Shown here piece after piece: positions 43,919 to 52,815 of a stretch of 64,000 nt of DNA. The stretch's first letter is position 1. Each line of letters starts with the position of its first letter. Under the pieces are notes generated by a model. It had not been told where the DNA came from, ran no database searches, and saw only the letters and a list, made by a program, of their open reading frames with translations. Source of the DNA: Manganibacter manganicus. GTDB taxonomy: Bacteria; Pseudomonadota; Alphaproteobacteria; Rhizobiales; Rhizobiaceae. Position numbers and translations under genes: made by a program. The stretch spans positions 98,604 to 162,603 of the forward strand of contig NZ_MDET01000059.1 in assembly GCF_002075885.1 (NCBI RefSeq). Reading direction: 5' to 3'.

Positions 43919-44294
43919 CCCGATCTCCCTTTTTTGGTGTCTAGGCAGGTGCTGCTAGCTCGATCACCTAAAGCCGATCGTCCGCACGTGGTAGAAAATT
44001 AAGCAAGAAATCGCCTAATATAAGGCCGAGTCGCACGTAAGCACCTGAAGGCCGTCGTATCCTTTGGGGTTTCTCATTTACAGCGGCCTTGCTCGGGGCA
44101 GCAACTGTTCGTGGCACTAGAAGGGCCGCCGTCGGGGTATCGACTGAAAGCGCTCGGACCCCCAGTCTGCAATCCTTGCCATCCTCGGAAACGGATTGGC
44201 CGACCGCTCCTTTTTCGGTACGATCGGCAGAAATAGTAGAACGCGCGCCATTATACTGCCGGTCACAGGAACCGCGTTCCAGCCTGAGGCTGTG

Positions 44295-44525
44295 AGCTCG
44301 CTTGTTTCCGGCAAACCGTTTCGCATCGCGCGAGGCACGACGAAGATCAGCTTGGCCAATATCCTCTACAATATGAAGTGCCTGATCTATCTGGATCGCA
44401 TTGCAGCCACATGAAAACTGTGGTCGAAAAGTCCAATGCCGCTGCGGAAAGCGAAGACTTGCCGCCCGATAATCACGCTCGACGCCGATCACGCTTCAAT
44501 CAGCACGTTGATCGAAGCGTGCAGG
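44295..44525 (+). mobile_element. Decayed IS5-family transposase 3' end, copy 2
   Basis: Encodes ARGTTKISLANILYNMKCLI, the same transposase C-terminus as copy 1, followed by similar non-coding end sequence ending near the 8-bp inverted repeat CACGCTTC/GAAGCGTG (44490-44521). Clearly homologous to, but diverged from, 43131-43405. The 43919-44294 and 44526-44924 stretches hold no gene I can support. Confidence 0.65.
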
Positions 44526-44924
44526 TAGGTGATCCCGGTTTTGTCCTCCAGCGTTATAAGCATAGCGCCCTTACCACTTCCTGGTCGATGGCGTACCAGT
44601 GCAAGGTCGACGATCTCAGCACAAGCCATTATACGCTAGCGTACCAGTTAGGCGCGGACGTTCCAATCGCCACGACGTAAGCCCCGATGAATGCGTCCGA
44701 CACGCCCATGATCCGGGCAAGTTCGATCGCCCCGTCACTCGCAGCGCCATAGCCGCAATACTCTCCGCGCCGATGCACCTAGGAGACCTGTGCGCGGTCA
44801 GCGTTTTGCGTGATATTGTTTTGATCGTTTCGACCTTCCCGGGTCAGGGCAGGAAGATATCAGCCCCAACGTCGTTGGCTGTGGCTTGTGACGCTCTCGC
44901 ATGAGTGTCAGTGATTCTTACCGG

Positions 44925-45861
44925 CTATGCGACCATGGCGATGATCTTCACACCGCGTTTCATATTGTAGGCGATGGCGGTGAGGCGAATTTGAACGCCT
45001 GCCTTTGCAAGCCCTCGCCATCGCATCCGGCGAAGGCCATAGCTTCGTTTCCATGTGCCAAAGATCTTTCCGATCCGGCCGCGAATACGGTGGATCGGTT
45101 GGTTCCAGGCCTCAAGGCGCGCCAATGTTTCGGCTTCGTCCCGTCCCCACATGCCGGTGGCGACGATGCGTGGCGTTCCACCCTTGGCGCGCACCGCGTC
45201 GCCGAAATGATTGCCGCGATAGGCGCTGTCAGCAAACACCTCACCGGGATTGTCGGGTAGAGCTTCGGGGCCGGCCTTACCGTCGTTGATGTTGGCGGGC
45301 GTGACAGCGATCTGCTCGACAAGAGCCGTGTCGGCGTCGGCGCCAACATGGGCTTTGAAGCCATGAACTGCTGGTCAGCCCTTGTGCTTGACCCAATGGC
45401 CTTCTTCATCATCCTCGCTGGCCGAGGCGATGATCGTCGCATCGACAAGCGTCCCGGTCTTCACCCGGATCGCCTTGGCTTTGAGCTGACGGGTGATCTC
45501 ATCGAACAGGGTCTTGTCCAGACCGTGGACCACAAGAGCTCTGCGGAAACGCACGAAAGCCGTTCGCTCAGGTGTCGGCTCGGAAGCCGAAAACCCGCAG
45601 AACCGTCGGAACGATCCTCTATCGTCCAGCGCCTCAGCAAGCTTCACGTCGGACAAGTCGTACCAGATCGACAGCAGCATCGCCTTGAGCAAGGCCATTA
45701 GCGGCCAGGCAGGCTCGCCTTTCGCAGAGCAGGAAATTACACAAAGGGCCTGATCAATCGGCGCGCCCAGTCAATCAGTCTGGCAAGCTCATCCAAAGAC
45801 GAATGCTGGCAGCGATCCCGGCAAAACCGAACTTTTCCTGACCAATGCGCCGACGTCCCAT
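44925..45861 (-). pseudogene. IS5-family transposase, broken
   Basis: Reading minus, the N-terminus MGRRRIGQEKFGFAG starts at 45861. The frame shifts near 45802 and near 45760, then continues MALLKAMLLSIWYDLSDVKL. An in-frame TGA at 45375-45377 replaces a probable Arg codon (HKG stop PAVHGFK). It ends with ADSAYRGNHF and RLTAIAYNMKRGVKI at 44925. All DDE-transposase regions are present but with two frameshifts and one nonsense codon, so it is inactive. It is a different subgroup from the two relics to its left. Confidence 0.85.
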
Positions 45862-45940
45862 CGCAGCCCTCAAATCCAGTGTTCAGGTTGACGGAATCAC
45901 AGATTAACACGCCAGTCCAGACACCCGCGCACAGGTCTCC

Positions 45941-46047
45941 TAGAGCGGTTATCGTTTTAACGGAATCGGCAGTACCGCTCTAACTCTTTGTTTTTCCGCA
46001 TTATCGCGGGCGCCAAATGTTTCCATTTGAGTGCGAAATGCTCTAGA
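45941..46047. repeat. Intergenic palindromic repeat element
   Basis: A perfect 9-bp inverted repeat TAGAGCGGT (45941-45949) / ACCGCTCTA (45974-45982) is followed by a second imperfect dyad (CCAAATG-TTTC-CATTTG) ending near CTCTAGAG. I recall near-identical intergenic repeats in Mesorhizobium-type genomes. It lies between the IS5 pseudogene and the amidohydrolase stop. Confidence 0.6.
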
Positions 46048-46129
46048 GTTCGATGCCGGACTTGCCCATCCTCAGGGGTGCCGGTAATGAACAGCGTGGG
46101 CGCTGACGCCTGCCTGAGTGTGGCGCGTC

Positions 46130-47281
46130 TCAGCGAAGATGGCCTTCCGTCAGCGCCACCCAATAAGCGGCACCGATGGGCAGGATGTCCTGATTGAAGA
46201 CAAACTCGGGATGGTGGACCATCTTGGTGTCGCCATTGCCGAGAAAGCAGTAGGTTCCCTTCTGCTTTTGCAGCATGAAAGCGAAATCCTCCGAGCCGAG
46301 ATAGGTCGGACCGGGAAACACGACCTGATCCTCGCCGAAGGCATTGCGGGCGATCTCGGCTGCTTTTTCGGTTTCGGCGGCATCATTGACCAACACCGCC
46401 CCCGCCACACCCTCGCGAATCTCCGAGGTGCATCCGAAAGCTTCGGCCTGCGTCGCAACCAGCCGGCGAACATTGTGCAGCACCATCACGCGGTCTTCGG
46501 GCGTGGTCGTGCGGATCGACAGCCGCAGGATCGCGCTGTGAGCGATCACATTGCCGGCATTGCCGGCCAGGAACGCGCCCACGGTGACGACTGCTCGATT
46601 TGCCGGGCTGACATTGCGGGCGACGATGGTCTGCAATGCCATGACCAGAGACGAGCCTGCGACAACAGGGTCGATCGACAGTTCCGGCATGGCGCCGTGT
46701 CCGCCCTTGCCGGTGATCTCCACCTCCCAATTATCGACTGCGGCCATGACCTCGCCGGGCGTGAAGTAAAGCTTGCCGAGCTCCAGCCCCGGCATGTTGT
46801 GCATGCCGAACACCGCGTCCACCGGAAAGCGTTCGAACAGCCCGTCCTCGATCATCGCCGGGCCGCCCTGCATGGTCTCCTCGCCCGGCTGGAAGATCAG
46901 GCGGACTGTGCCGTTGAAGTTCTTCTTCTCGGCGAGGTACTTCGCGGCCCCCAGCAGCATCGTGGTATGGCCGTCATGGCCGCAAAGATGGGCGACGCCC
47001 GCAACGCTCGACTTGTAGGGCAGCGCGTTGACCTCCTCGATCGGCAGGGCGTCGAAATCGGCGCGCAACCCGATGGCGTTGTCGCCGTCGCCTACCGTCA
47101 GCGAGGCAACGATGCCATATTTGCCGACACCGGTCTCGACCTCATAACCAAAGCCCCTGACGAGGCCAGCGATGTATTCGGCGGTCTTTTCCTCCTGCAT
47201 CGACAGTTCGGGCGTACGGTGCATATGCTCGAACCATTCCTTCATGCTGGCCTGATCGAGTTCATTGACAAGAGCGTTCAT
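46130..47281 (-). CDS. M20D-family amidohydrolase (hippurate/indole-acetyl-amino-acid hydrolase type)
   Basis: A 383-residue metallopeptidase-fold hydrolase. Metal-site blocks are LRADFDALPIEE, HLCGHDGHTTMLLGAA, FQPGEETMQGG, VFGMHNMPG and the dimerisation segment GKGGHGAMPEL. LGSEDFAFML near the C-terminus supplies a further ligand. Relatives hydrolyse N-acyl amino acids such as hippurate or N-acetyl amino acids in the cytoplasm. It lies 72 bases after the MFS exporter gene in the same direction, suggesting a peptide- or amide-handling operon. Confidence 0.93.
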   Translation of the reverse strand: MNALVNELDQASMKEWFEHMHRTPELSMQEEKTAEYIAGLVRGFGYEVETGVGKYGIVASLTVGDGDNAIGLRADFDALPIEEVNALPYKSSVAGVAHLCGHDGHTTMLLGAAKYLAEKKNFNGTVRLIFQPGEETMQGGPAMIEDGLFERFPVDAVFGMHNMPGLELGKLYFTPGEVMAAVDNWEVEITGKGGHGAMPELSIDPVVAGSSLVMALQTIVARNVSPANRAVVTVGAFLAGNAGNVIAHSAILRLSIRTTTPEDRVMVLHNVRRLVATQAEAFGCTSEIREGVAGAVLVNDAAETEKAAEIARNAFGEDQVVFPGPTYLGSEDFAFMLQKQKGTYCFLGNGDTKMVHHPEFVFNQDILPIGAAYWVALTEGHLR

Positions 47282-47353
47282 GGAGATGTCCCTTCGTTCG
47301 CATCGGGCATACGACGCCCTGTAGGGTGGTTCACCGAGGGTTTGTGGTTATTG

Positions 47354-48811
47354 CTAATCGCGAGGCTTTCCCTTGGGCACGGTGATCATGATCGAGACGA
47401 TTGCGGCCACGACCATCAGCAGATTGATGCCGAGCGCGAACAAGGCGGCTTCGCGAACGGCCAAATTGTCCTGCCGGCCGACATAGGAAAAGACACCCTC
47501 GATCCAAGCCACCGAGCTATTGTCCCCCGAAAGCGCGGTGAACACGGCGGCCGAGATGGCCACGCCGAAGGACGCGCCGAGTGACGAGGCCATCTTGTAG
47601 ATGCCGGAGCCGGAGCCCGCCTGGTCCGATGGCAGGTTCGACAGCGCGGCGTCCGTCGATGGCGTGGCGTAAAAGGCCAGGCCCAGGCCGAACAGCGTAT
47701 AGGCCAGAATGGCGAGAATTTGGTACGTGCCGAGCATCAGATGGGTCGGCATCAGCAACAGGATCGAAACCCCGACGATCAACGAACCCCAGATCATTGG
47801 CTTGCGCGGCCCGAAGCGTTGCAGCAGCTTTTCGCCCACCCGGATGAACGCGACGATGGCAATGGCATAACCCAGCGTCAGCAGTCCCGTCTGCTGGGCA
47901 TCCATGTTGCCGCCGACCTGCAACAATGTCATCGAAACAATCAGCATGCCGGCCACGCCATTCAGCAGGAAGTTCGAGATCGTGGCGCCGGTGTAGGTCA
48001 TATTGCGGAACAGCCCGAAATTGACGAATGCATTCGCATTGCCACTCTCGATACGAAAGAAGATCACACCGAAGACAATGGCAACCGCTAGCAAAGTCAG
48101 CGACGGCAAGCTGACCCAGCCGAAGGACGCGCCCTGTGTGGCGAAGATCTGCAAGGCGACCATCGCGATCATGAAGGTTACGACGCCGCCCAGATCGAAT
48201 TTGTAGCCGGCCTTGGTCTCCGCGCGGCTCTCGGGCGTTCCGCGAACCATCAGCAAGCCGATGACCGAGATGGCGGCGCCTGCGAAGAAGATCGATCGCC
48301 AACCCAGGTTCTGCGCCATCAGGCCGCCGAACAGGGCGGCGAAGCCCGACCCGCCCCACGAGCCCATCGACCACAAGGACACGGCGCGTTGCCGGCCTGC
48401 CCCGTCCCAATACTCCTTCACCAGCGCCAGGGAGGCCGGCATGATGAACGCCCCGGAAAAACCCTGGCAGATGCGGCCGAGCATCAGGAAGGTAGACCCC
48501 ATCGCGCCCGTCGGCGCCAGCGCGACCAGCAGCGAGCCAACGATCGAGAACATGAAACCCCATTGGACAATCTTGACCCGGCCGATGCGGTCGGCCAGCC
48601 CGCCCATGACGACGATGAAAATGCCGGAAAACAGCGCCGTGATGGAGACCGCGATGTTCATCAGCGATTGCTGGACACCGAGATCCTGGGCCATCAGCGG
48701 CGAAATGTTCAGCGTCGTCTGGGCAAATAGCCAGAAGGCCAGCACACCCAGGATGATGCCGAAAAGGAGCCGGTCATTTCCCTGGTAAGCAACGGTGGTT
48801 TTGGTGTTCAT
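47354..48811 (-). CDS. MFS transporter, DHA2-like 14-helix type
   Basis: A 485-residue protein with about 14 membrane helices. Motif A (GGLADRIGRVKIVQWG) and motif C-like (GRICQGFSGAFIMPASLALV) belong to the drug:proton antiporter-2 family. The substrate is unknown. It is the first gene of a two-gene unit with the M20 amidohydrolase; it might move that enzyme's substrate or product. Confidence 0.92.
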   Translation of the reverse strand: MNTKTTVAYQGNDRLLFGIILGVLAFWLFAQTTLNISPLMAQDLGVQQSLMNIAVSITALFSGIFIVVMGGLADRIGRVKIVQWGFMFSIVGSLLVALAPTGAMGSTFLMLGRICQGFSGAFIMPASLALVKEYWDGAGRQRAVSLWSMGSWGGSGFAALFGGLMAQNLGWRSIFFAGAAISVIGLLMVRGTPESRAETKAGYKFDLGGVVTFMIAMVALQIFATQGASFGWVSLPSLTLLAVAIVFGVIFFRIESGNANAFVNFGLFRNMTYTGATISNFLLNGVAGMLIVSMTLLQVGGNMDAQQTGLLTLGYAIAIVAFIRVGEKLLQRFGPRKPMIWGSLIVGVSILLLMPTHLMLGTYQILAILAYTLFGLGLAFYATPSTDAALSNLPSDQAGSGSGIYKMASSLGASFGVAISAAVFTALSGDNSSVAWIEGVFSYVGRQDNLAVREAALFALGINLLMVVAAIVSIMITVPKGKPRD

Positions 48812-48964
48812 GGGTCGATCCTAAGCTGAAATTGATGGTCGTGGGTGCACGGACAATCATTCGATCCAGAATGCAAAGATCGTTTCAGAAGCAGTCGCCT
48901 TGATCTGGCGAAACGGTCGTCCCTCCAGAGCACGCGCAGCCGATGCCGCGCGCCGCGACGTTAA

Positions 48965-50005
48965 TTAGCTCAAAAACGTTCCAACTCCGAGAGACGCATT
49001 CGTCCGCGAAATCGAGCTTTGGGCATCGTTGGAAAGACCTGTAATCGCTCGGATGGCATCTATGGTGTCAGGGATGACGATCGCCTGGTTGTCGACCATA
49101 TAGGCGTAGAACAGCTCCCCGTTTTCAACCTTCAGCATGTCTTCCCACAAAGCAACTTCGTACAGGTTGTCGTGCGGTCGACCAAGATCGGCCATGAGCT
49201 CCTTCACGGTGTTGAGTGCGGTGATTCCATCAGAAGTGCGGACAAAAGCGATGCGGGACGAGGCCCTGAAAGCATCAAGCACTTCCTCTTTGGTTGCGTT
49301 TCGGGTCAAATCCACCGTCCAGTAATGCAGATGTGCCAGCGTTTGGGGTACCTTTACTGCCATGGTCACAACATCAAGATCGGGATCAACGCTCTGCGCG
49401 TCAGGCCCCTGATGGCTGGGGATGTGAGGTTCGGGGATCAGTGTGTTCATGATTCCCCCTTCATGGCTCTCCCAAGGGTCGGTCGCGCGTCTTAGCAGGG
49501 TTCCTCGGGCGCGCTTCAGGAGACCCGCGCGCTTGAGCGCGCCGAGCGTCCTGACTATGGAAGTAGTGTTGCAGGATACCACCCGTGTCGCCATGCGGCC
49601 GATGGCGCTTTCGAAAGAAGACTCTGCGACGAACGAATGACCCGTCGCATCGTGCTTTTCCCCGCCTTGGACGATGAACTTAATTGAGCGAGTTCGGTAG
49701 GTCTCGATGTTTTGGGCGGCAACACGCTTCGGGGTGCAGTCGACCACAATATCCGATTGCGCCAAAAGCTCGTCGAGCGTTCCTACGACAGGAAGACCGG
49801 CCTCGCCCATCGCAATTGTGTGCTCCGGGGTCGCGCCATAGAGCGCGAACCCCTTCGACTCAAGAAGTCGGAGACGCCAGTCCGTCGCGACGTCGGCAAC
49901 ACCGGCAACAACCATGTCGTCTTGGCAGAAAACTGCATCAGCCACGCGCTTTCCGATCACGCCGTACCCGTTAATTGCTACGCGGACAGGGGTGTTCTGG
50001 TTCAT
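48965..50005 (-). CDS. Type II (archaeal-type) glyceraldehyde-3-phosphate dehydrogenase
   Basis: A 346-residue dehydrogenase of the archaeal GapII family. N-terminal dinucleotide fold: VRVAINGYGVIGKRVADAV. The catalytic Cys lies in SCNTTSIVRTLGAL near residue 144. HEGGIMNTLIPEPHIPSHQG and VPQTLAHLHYW also match that family and not the usual bacterial GapA. The archaeal enzymes accept NADP or NAD and work in gluconeogenesis or glycolysis. An FNR-like box lies about 80 bases upstream. It could oxidise the glyceraldehyde 3-phosphate released by phosphoketolase; this is inference. Confidence 0.92.
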   Translation of the reverse strand: MNQNTPVRVAINGYGVIGKRVADAVFCQDDMVVAGVADVATDWRLRLLESKGFALYGATPEHTIAMGEAGLPVVGTLDELLAQSDIVVDCTPKRVAAQNIETYRTRSIKFIVQGGEKHDATGHSFVAESSFESAIGRMATRVVSCNTTSIVRTLGALKRAGLLKRARGTLLRRATDPWESHEGGIMNTLIPEPHIPSHQGPDAQSVDPDLDVVTMAVKVPQTLAHLHYWTVDLTRNATKEEVLDAFRASSRIAFVRTSDGITALNTVKELMADLGRPHDNLYEVALWEDMLKVENGELFYAYMVDNQAIVIPDTIDAIRAITGLSNDAQSSISRTNASLGVGTFLS

Positions 50006-50077
50006 GGTTTTCTGGCTCCGTTCAAGCAGAATATCGATTTATCGTGGCGAGTCTCCATGCTCTTGCCAGCGGCATCC

Positions 50078-50091
50078 TTGATCGAAGTTAA
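50078..50091 (-). promoter_or_regulatory. FNR/FixK-like box before type II GAPDH, TTAAC-TTCG-ATCAA on the minus strand
   Basis: On the minus strand it reads TTAACTTCGATCAAGGAT, sharing TTAAC-N4-ATCAAGGAT with the boxes before arcD and copB. It is centred about 80 bases before the GAPDH start, and about 160-200 bases before the divergent cardiolipin synthase. Confidence 0.68.
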
Positions 50092-50246
50092 GGACACAGT
50101 GAGAACTTATGCTGACGTCACCGCATCGCTCCTTCCCGTATATTGCTGGCAACGAGTGAACCGAATTGGCCAACGCCCTTGTCGGGCATACGGCGAGAGG
50201 GTTGTTGTGACCGGGAATGCCGAGGTTTTAATCAGTCCGCCGATAG

Positions 50247-51707
50247 GTGCGTAAGCAGTGTAGGATAGGGGTAACACTGATCGTGATTGAGGTCTGGGTG
50301 GTCGGATACGTTGCAGTTGAGTGGTCAATCCGCTTAGCGATGGTCGTGATTGTGCCTATGCGACGCTCTCCGGAGGCGGCACGAAGTTGGCTTATCCTGG
50401 TGTTTTTGCTGCCGATCCCCGCGCTCCTCATCTACCTCATCATAGGACGACCAACCTACCCGCGCTGGCGCCGCGAGCGTTTTCTCAAATTGCCGACTGT
50501 TTTTGCAGCGGCGTCCAAGGAAATTTCTCATTCTCGTTACTGTCGCCGTCCCGATCTGCCGAGCCACCTTTCTGGCCCCGCCTTGTTGGTGGAAAAGCTT
50601 GGGCAGTTCCCGACGGTAGGAGGAAATAACTTCGAGCTTATCTCCGAGTACGACGACGTCATCAATCGCATGATCGATGATATTGATGCGGCGCAAAGAA
50701 CGGTCCACCTCCTGTATTATATTTTCGCCGATGACGAGACCGGCTTGCGTGTTGTTGACGCACTCGAGCGAGCCGCACAGCGCGGGGTCCAGTGCCGGCT
50801 TCTGATTGACGCCATCGGGTCACGGCAGTGGGCCCAGAACATCGCGAAGTTGCTCGCTCCTGCTGGTGTAGAGGTTCGCCTGGCACTACGCGTTGGACTC
50901 TTTCGCCGAAAGTCCGCCCGTGCTGACCTTCGCAACCACCGCAAAATCGCTGTGATCGACAGTCGCGTTGGTTACTTGGGTTCCCAGAACATCATCAACG
51001 CCGAATTTCGAGAGGGCGTTGTTAACAAAGAGCTCGTGGCCCGCGTCGTCGGTCCAGTCACCACCGAAATTCAAGCTGTCTTTATCGCCGACTGGTTCAT
51101 GGAAACAAATGAGGAATTGGCCAACCCAGTCCTATTCCCTCACAACCCGCCCGGCGGTGGCGTGGTCGCGCAGATACTTCCCACAGGCCCGGACTATCCG
51201 GGCGCGGGTCTTGGAGATCTCATCGTCTCGCTCGTGCACGGGGCGCGCGAGCGTGTGATCATTACCACCCCTTATTTTGTACCGGATGAGTCCCTTCTAC
51301 AAGCACTCAAAACGGCAGTATTGCGGGGCGTGCAGGTGGGCCTGGTCGTGTCGCAGGTGACGGATCATATCCTTGTGAAGCTTGCGCAAAGATCATTCTA
51401 TTCAGAACTCCTCTTCTCAGGTATCCAGGTACATCTATACGAAAAAAGCTTCCTCCACGCTAAACATATCACATTCGACGACGAAATTGCATTTCTAGGT
51501 TCCAGCAATATCGATATCCGTTCCCTTGTGCTCAACGCAGAAGTGAGCCTCATCGCTTTTGACAAAAGCGTCGTGAAGCAACTCTGGCAAGAGCAGGATC
51601 GCTATTTTGTCTCGAGCCGAGCGCTGAGTCTCAGAGATTGGGATAAACGCCCACTAATACACAAGGTTGCTGAAAACCTGGCCCGCTTGGCTAGCCCGCT
51701 GCTTTGA
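50247..51707 (+). CDS. cls: Cardiolipin synthase, PLD superfamily (second copy)
   Basis: Up to 486 residues. Two N-terminal helices (WVVGYVAVEWSIRLAMVVIV and SWLILVFLLPIPALLIYLII) are followed by HKD motifs NHRKIAVIDSRVGYLGSQN near residue 230 and HAKHITFDDEIAFLGSSN near 405. It resembles the Cls type with a short membrane anchor and differs strongly from the 2420-3877 copy. The start is uncertain: GTG at 50247 or GTG at 50283; no good ribosome site is seen. It is divergent from type II GAPDH and may share its low-oxygen control. Confidence 0.92.
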   Translation: MRKQCRIGVTLIVIEVWVVGYVAVEWSIRLAMVVIVPMRRSPEAARSWLILVFLLPIPALLIYLIIGRPTYPRWRRERFLKLPTVFAAASKEISHSRYCRRPDLPSHLSGPALLVEKLGQFPTVGGNNFELISEYDDVINRMIDDIDAAQRTVHLLYYIFADDETGLRVVDALERAAQRGVQCRLLIDAIGSRQWAQNIAKLLAPAGVEVRLALRVGLFRRKSARADLRNHRKIAVIDSRVGYLGSQNIINAEFREGVVNKELVARVVGPVTTEIQAVFIADWFMETNEELANPVLFPHNPPGGGVVAQILPTGPDYPGAGLGDLIVSLVHGARERVIITTPYFVPDESLLQALKTAVLRGVQVGLVVSQVTDHILVKLAQRSFYSELLFSGIQVHLYEKSFLHAKHITFDDEIAFLGSSNIDIRSLVLNAEVSLIAFDKSVVKQLWQEQDRYFVSSRALSLRDWDKRPLIHKVAENLARLASPLL

Positions 51708-52158
51708 GCCGAACAACATAGCAGCATTAACCAGACGGGCGGAGTCACAGGAGCCAACTGGTAATTTGCTATGGCTACCCAGCGCCATTGCGATGCGATC
51801 GGTTCGAAGATGCCCGGTGCATCCATCCCGATCGGCGTCCTCAAGGCGCGAGACGCGCTTCAGCTGCTCCTGACAGAAGTCGAGCAGGAGGAAACGCCGC
51901 TGCGCGACTACATGATGTGCGTCGGATATCGTTGACCCGAATTACCACCTTGCGAACTTCTCAAAACGTCCTGCATTGCCGTACCAATCTGCGCCGGCGG
52001 CATATCCGCGAGGGCGGCAATTAGCCTCCTGCCGCAACGACTCCGATTTCATCGGCATGCCACCTTTTGCAGCTTCCCCAGCTTCGGAACAGACTTGGCC
52101 TGGATCGATCGTCATCACACAGCTTTCCACTTTCGGTCGTAGACGATAGCTGTAATGC
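51708..52158. other. Intergenic region with a possible small frame
   Basis: No gene with good support. A 54-codon frame at 51771-51935 (plus, ending LRDYMMCVGYR) has no ribosome site and no recognised domain; it could be a remnant. Confidence 0.4.
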
Positions 52159-52815
52159 ATGTTGCTTTCGATCGAAGATCTGCAGAAATCCTATCCTGGC
52201 CCCGAAGGCCCGGTGCCTGTGCTGCGCGGCGTGACGCTTTCGCTCGATGCCGGCGAGACATTGGCGCTGACCGGCGAATCCGGCTCTGGAAAAAGCACTC
52301 TGCTGCACCTGGTCGCAGGGCTGGACGCTGCCGATGGCGGGCGCGTCCTGCTCGACGGGCAGGAGATCACCGCGCTCGATGACCGCGGCCGCGCGAAACT
52401 CAGGCGAAACGCGGTGGGCATCATCTTCCAGCAGTTCAACCTCATCCCCTCTCTGGACGTCGCCGCCAACATCGCCTTCCAGGCGCGCCTGAACGGCACG
52501 GCGGAGCCGCGGGAGCTTTCACGGCTGGCCTCCGCGCTCGGACTGGAGGCGCAGTTGCGGAAGTATCCGGAGCAATTGTCCGGCGGCCAACAGCAGCGCG
52601 TGGCGATCGCCCGCGCGCTCGCGGCACGACCGAAGCTGATCCTTGCCGACGAGCCGACCGGCAACCTCGATGAGGCGACAGCGGACGAGGTGCTGGAGCA
52701 ATTCCTGGCACTCGTGACCGGAACGGGGGCTGCGCTGTTGATGGTCACGCATTCGCCACGCCTTGCAGCGCGGCTTGGGCGCCGGGCGCATCTCAGCCAA
52801 GGTCGCCTCGCATGA
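52159..52815 (+). CDS. ABC transporter ATP-binding protein, LolD/MacB-like
   Basis: A 218-residue ATPase. Walker A is TGESGSGKSTLLHLVAGLD, the signature LSGGQQQRVAIARAL, and Walker B LILADEPTGNLDE. The IIFQQFNLIPSL Q-loop is typical of the LolD/MacB/FtsE group. It powers the FtsX-type permease whose gene overlaps by four bases. These complexes are mechanotransmission systems at the inner membrane, often for lipoprotein or envelope tasks. Confidence 0.94.
   Translation: MLLSIEDLQKSYPGPEGPVPVLRGVTLSLDAGETLALTGESGSGKSTLLHLVAGLDAADGGRVLLDGQEITALDDRGRAKLRRNAVGIIFQQFNLIPSLDVAANIAFQARLNGTAEPRELSRLASALGLEAQLRKYPEQLSGGQQQRVAIARALAARPKLILADEPTGNLDEATADEVLEQFLALVTGTGAALLMVTHSPRLAARLGRRAHLSQGRLA

Noticed and set aside
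44117..44359. A minus-strand 80-codon frame left of the second IS5 relic
   Set aside because: It runs antisense into the transposase relic and has no recognisable domain.
48899..48912. Possible FNR-like site TTGAT-CTGG-CGAAA upstream of the MFS gene
   Set aside because: Only one half-site fits; the other half has too many mismatches.
52087..52100. Possible FNR-like site TTGGC-CTGG-ATCGA before the ABC operon
   Set aside because: Both half-sites carry mismatches at key positions, so it is below the standard of the five accepted boxes.
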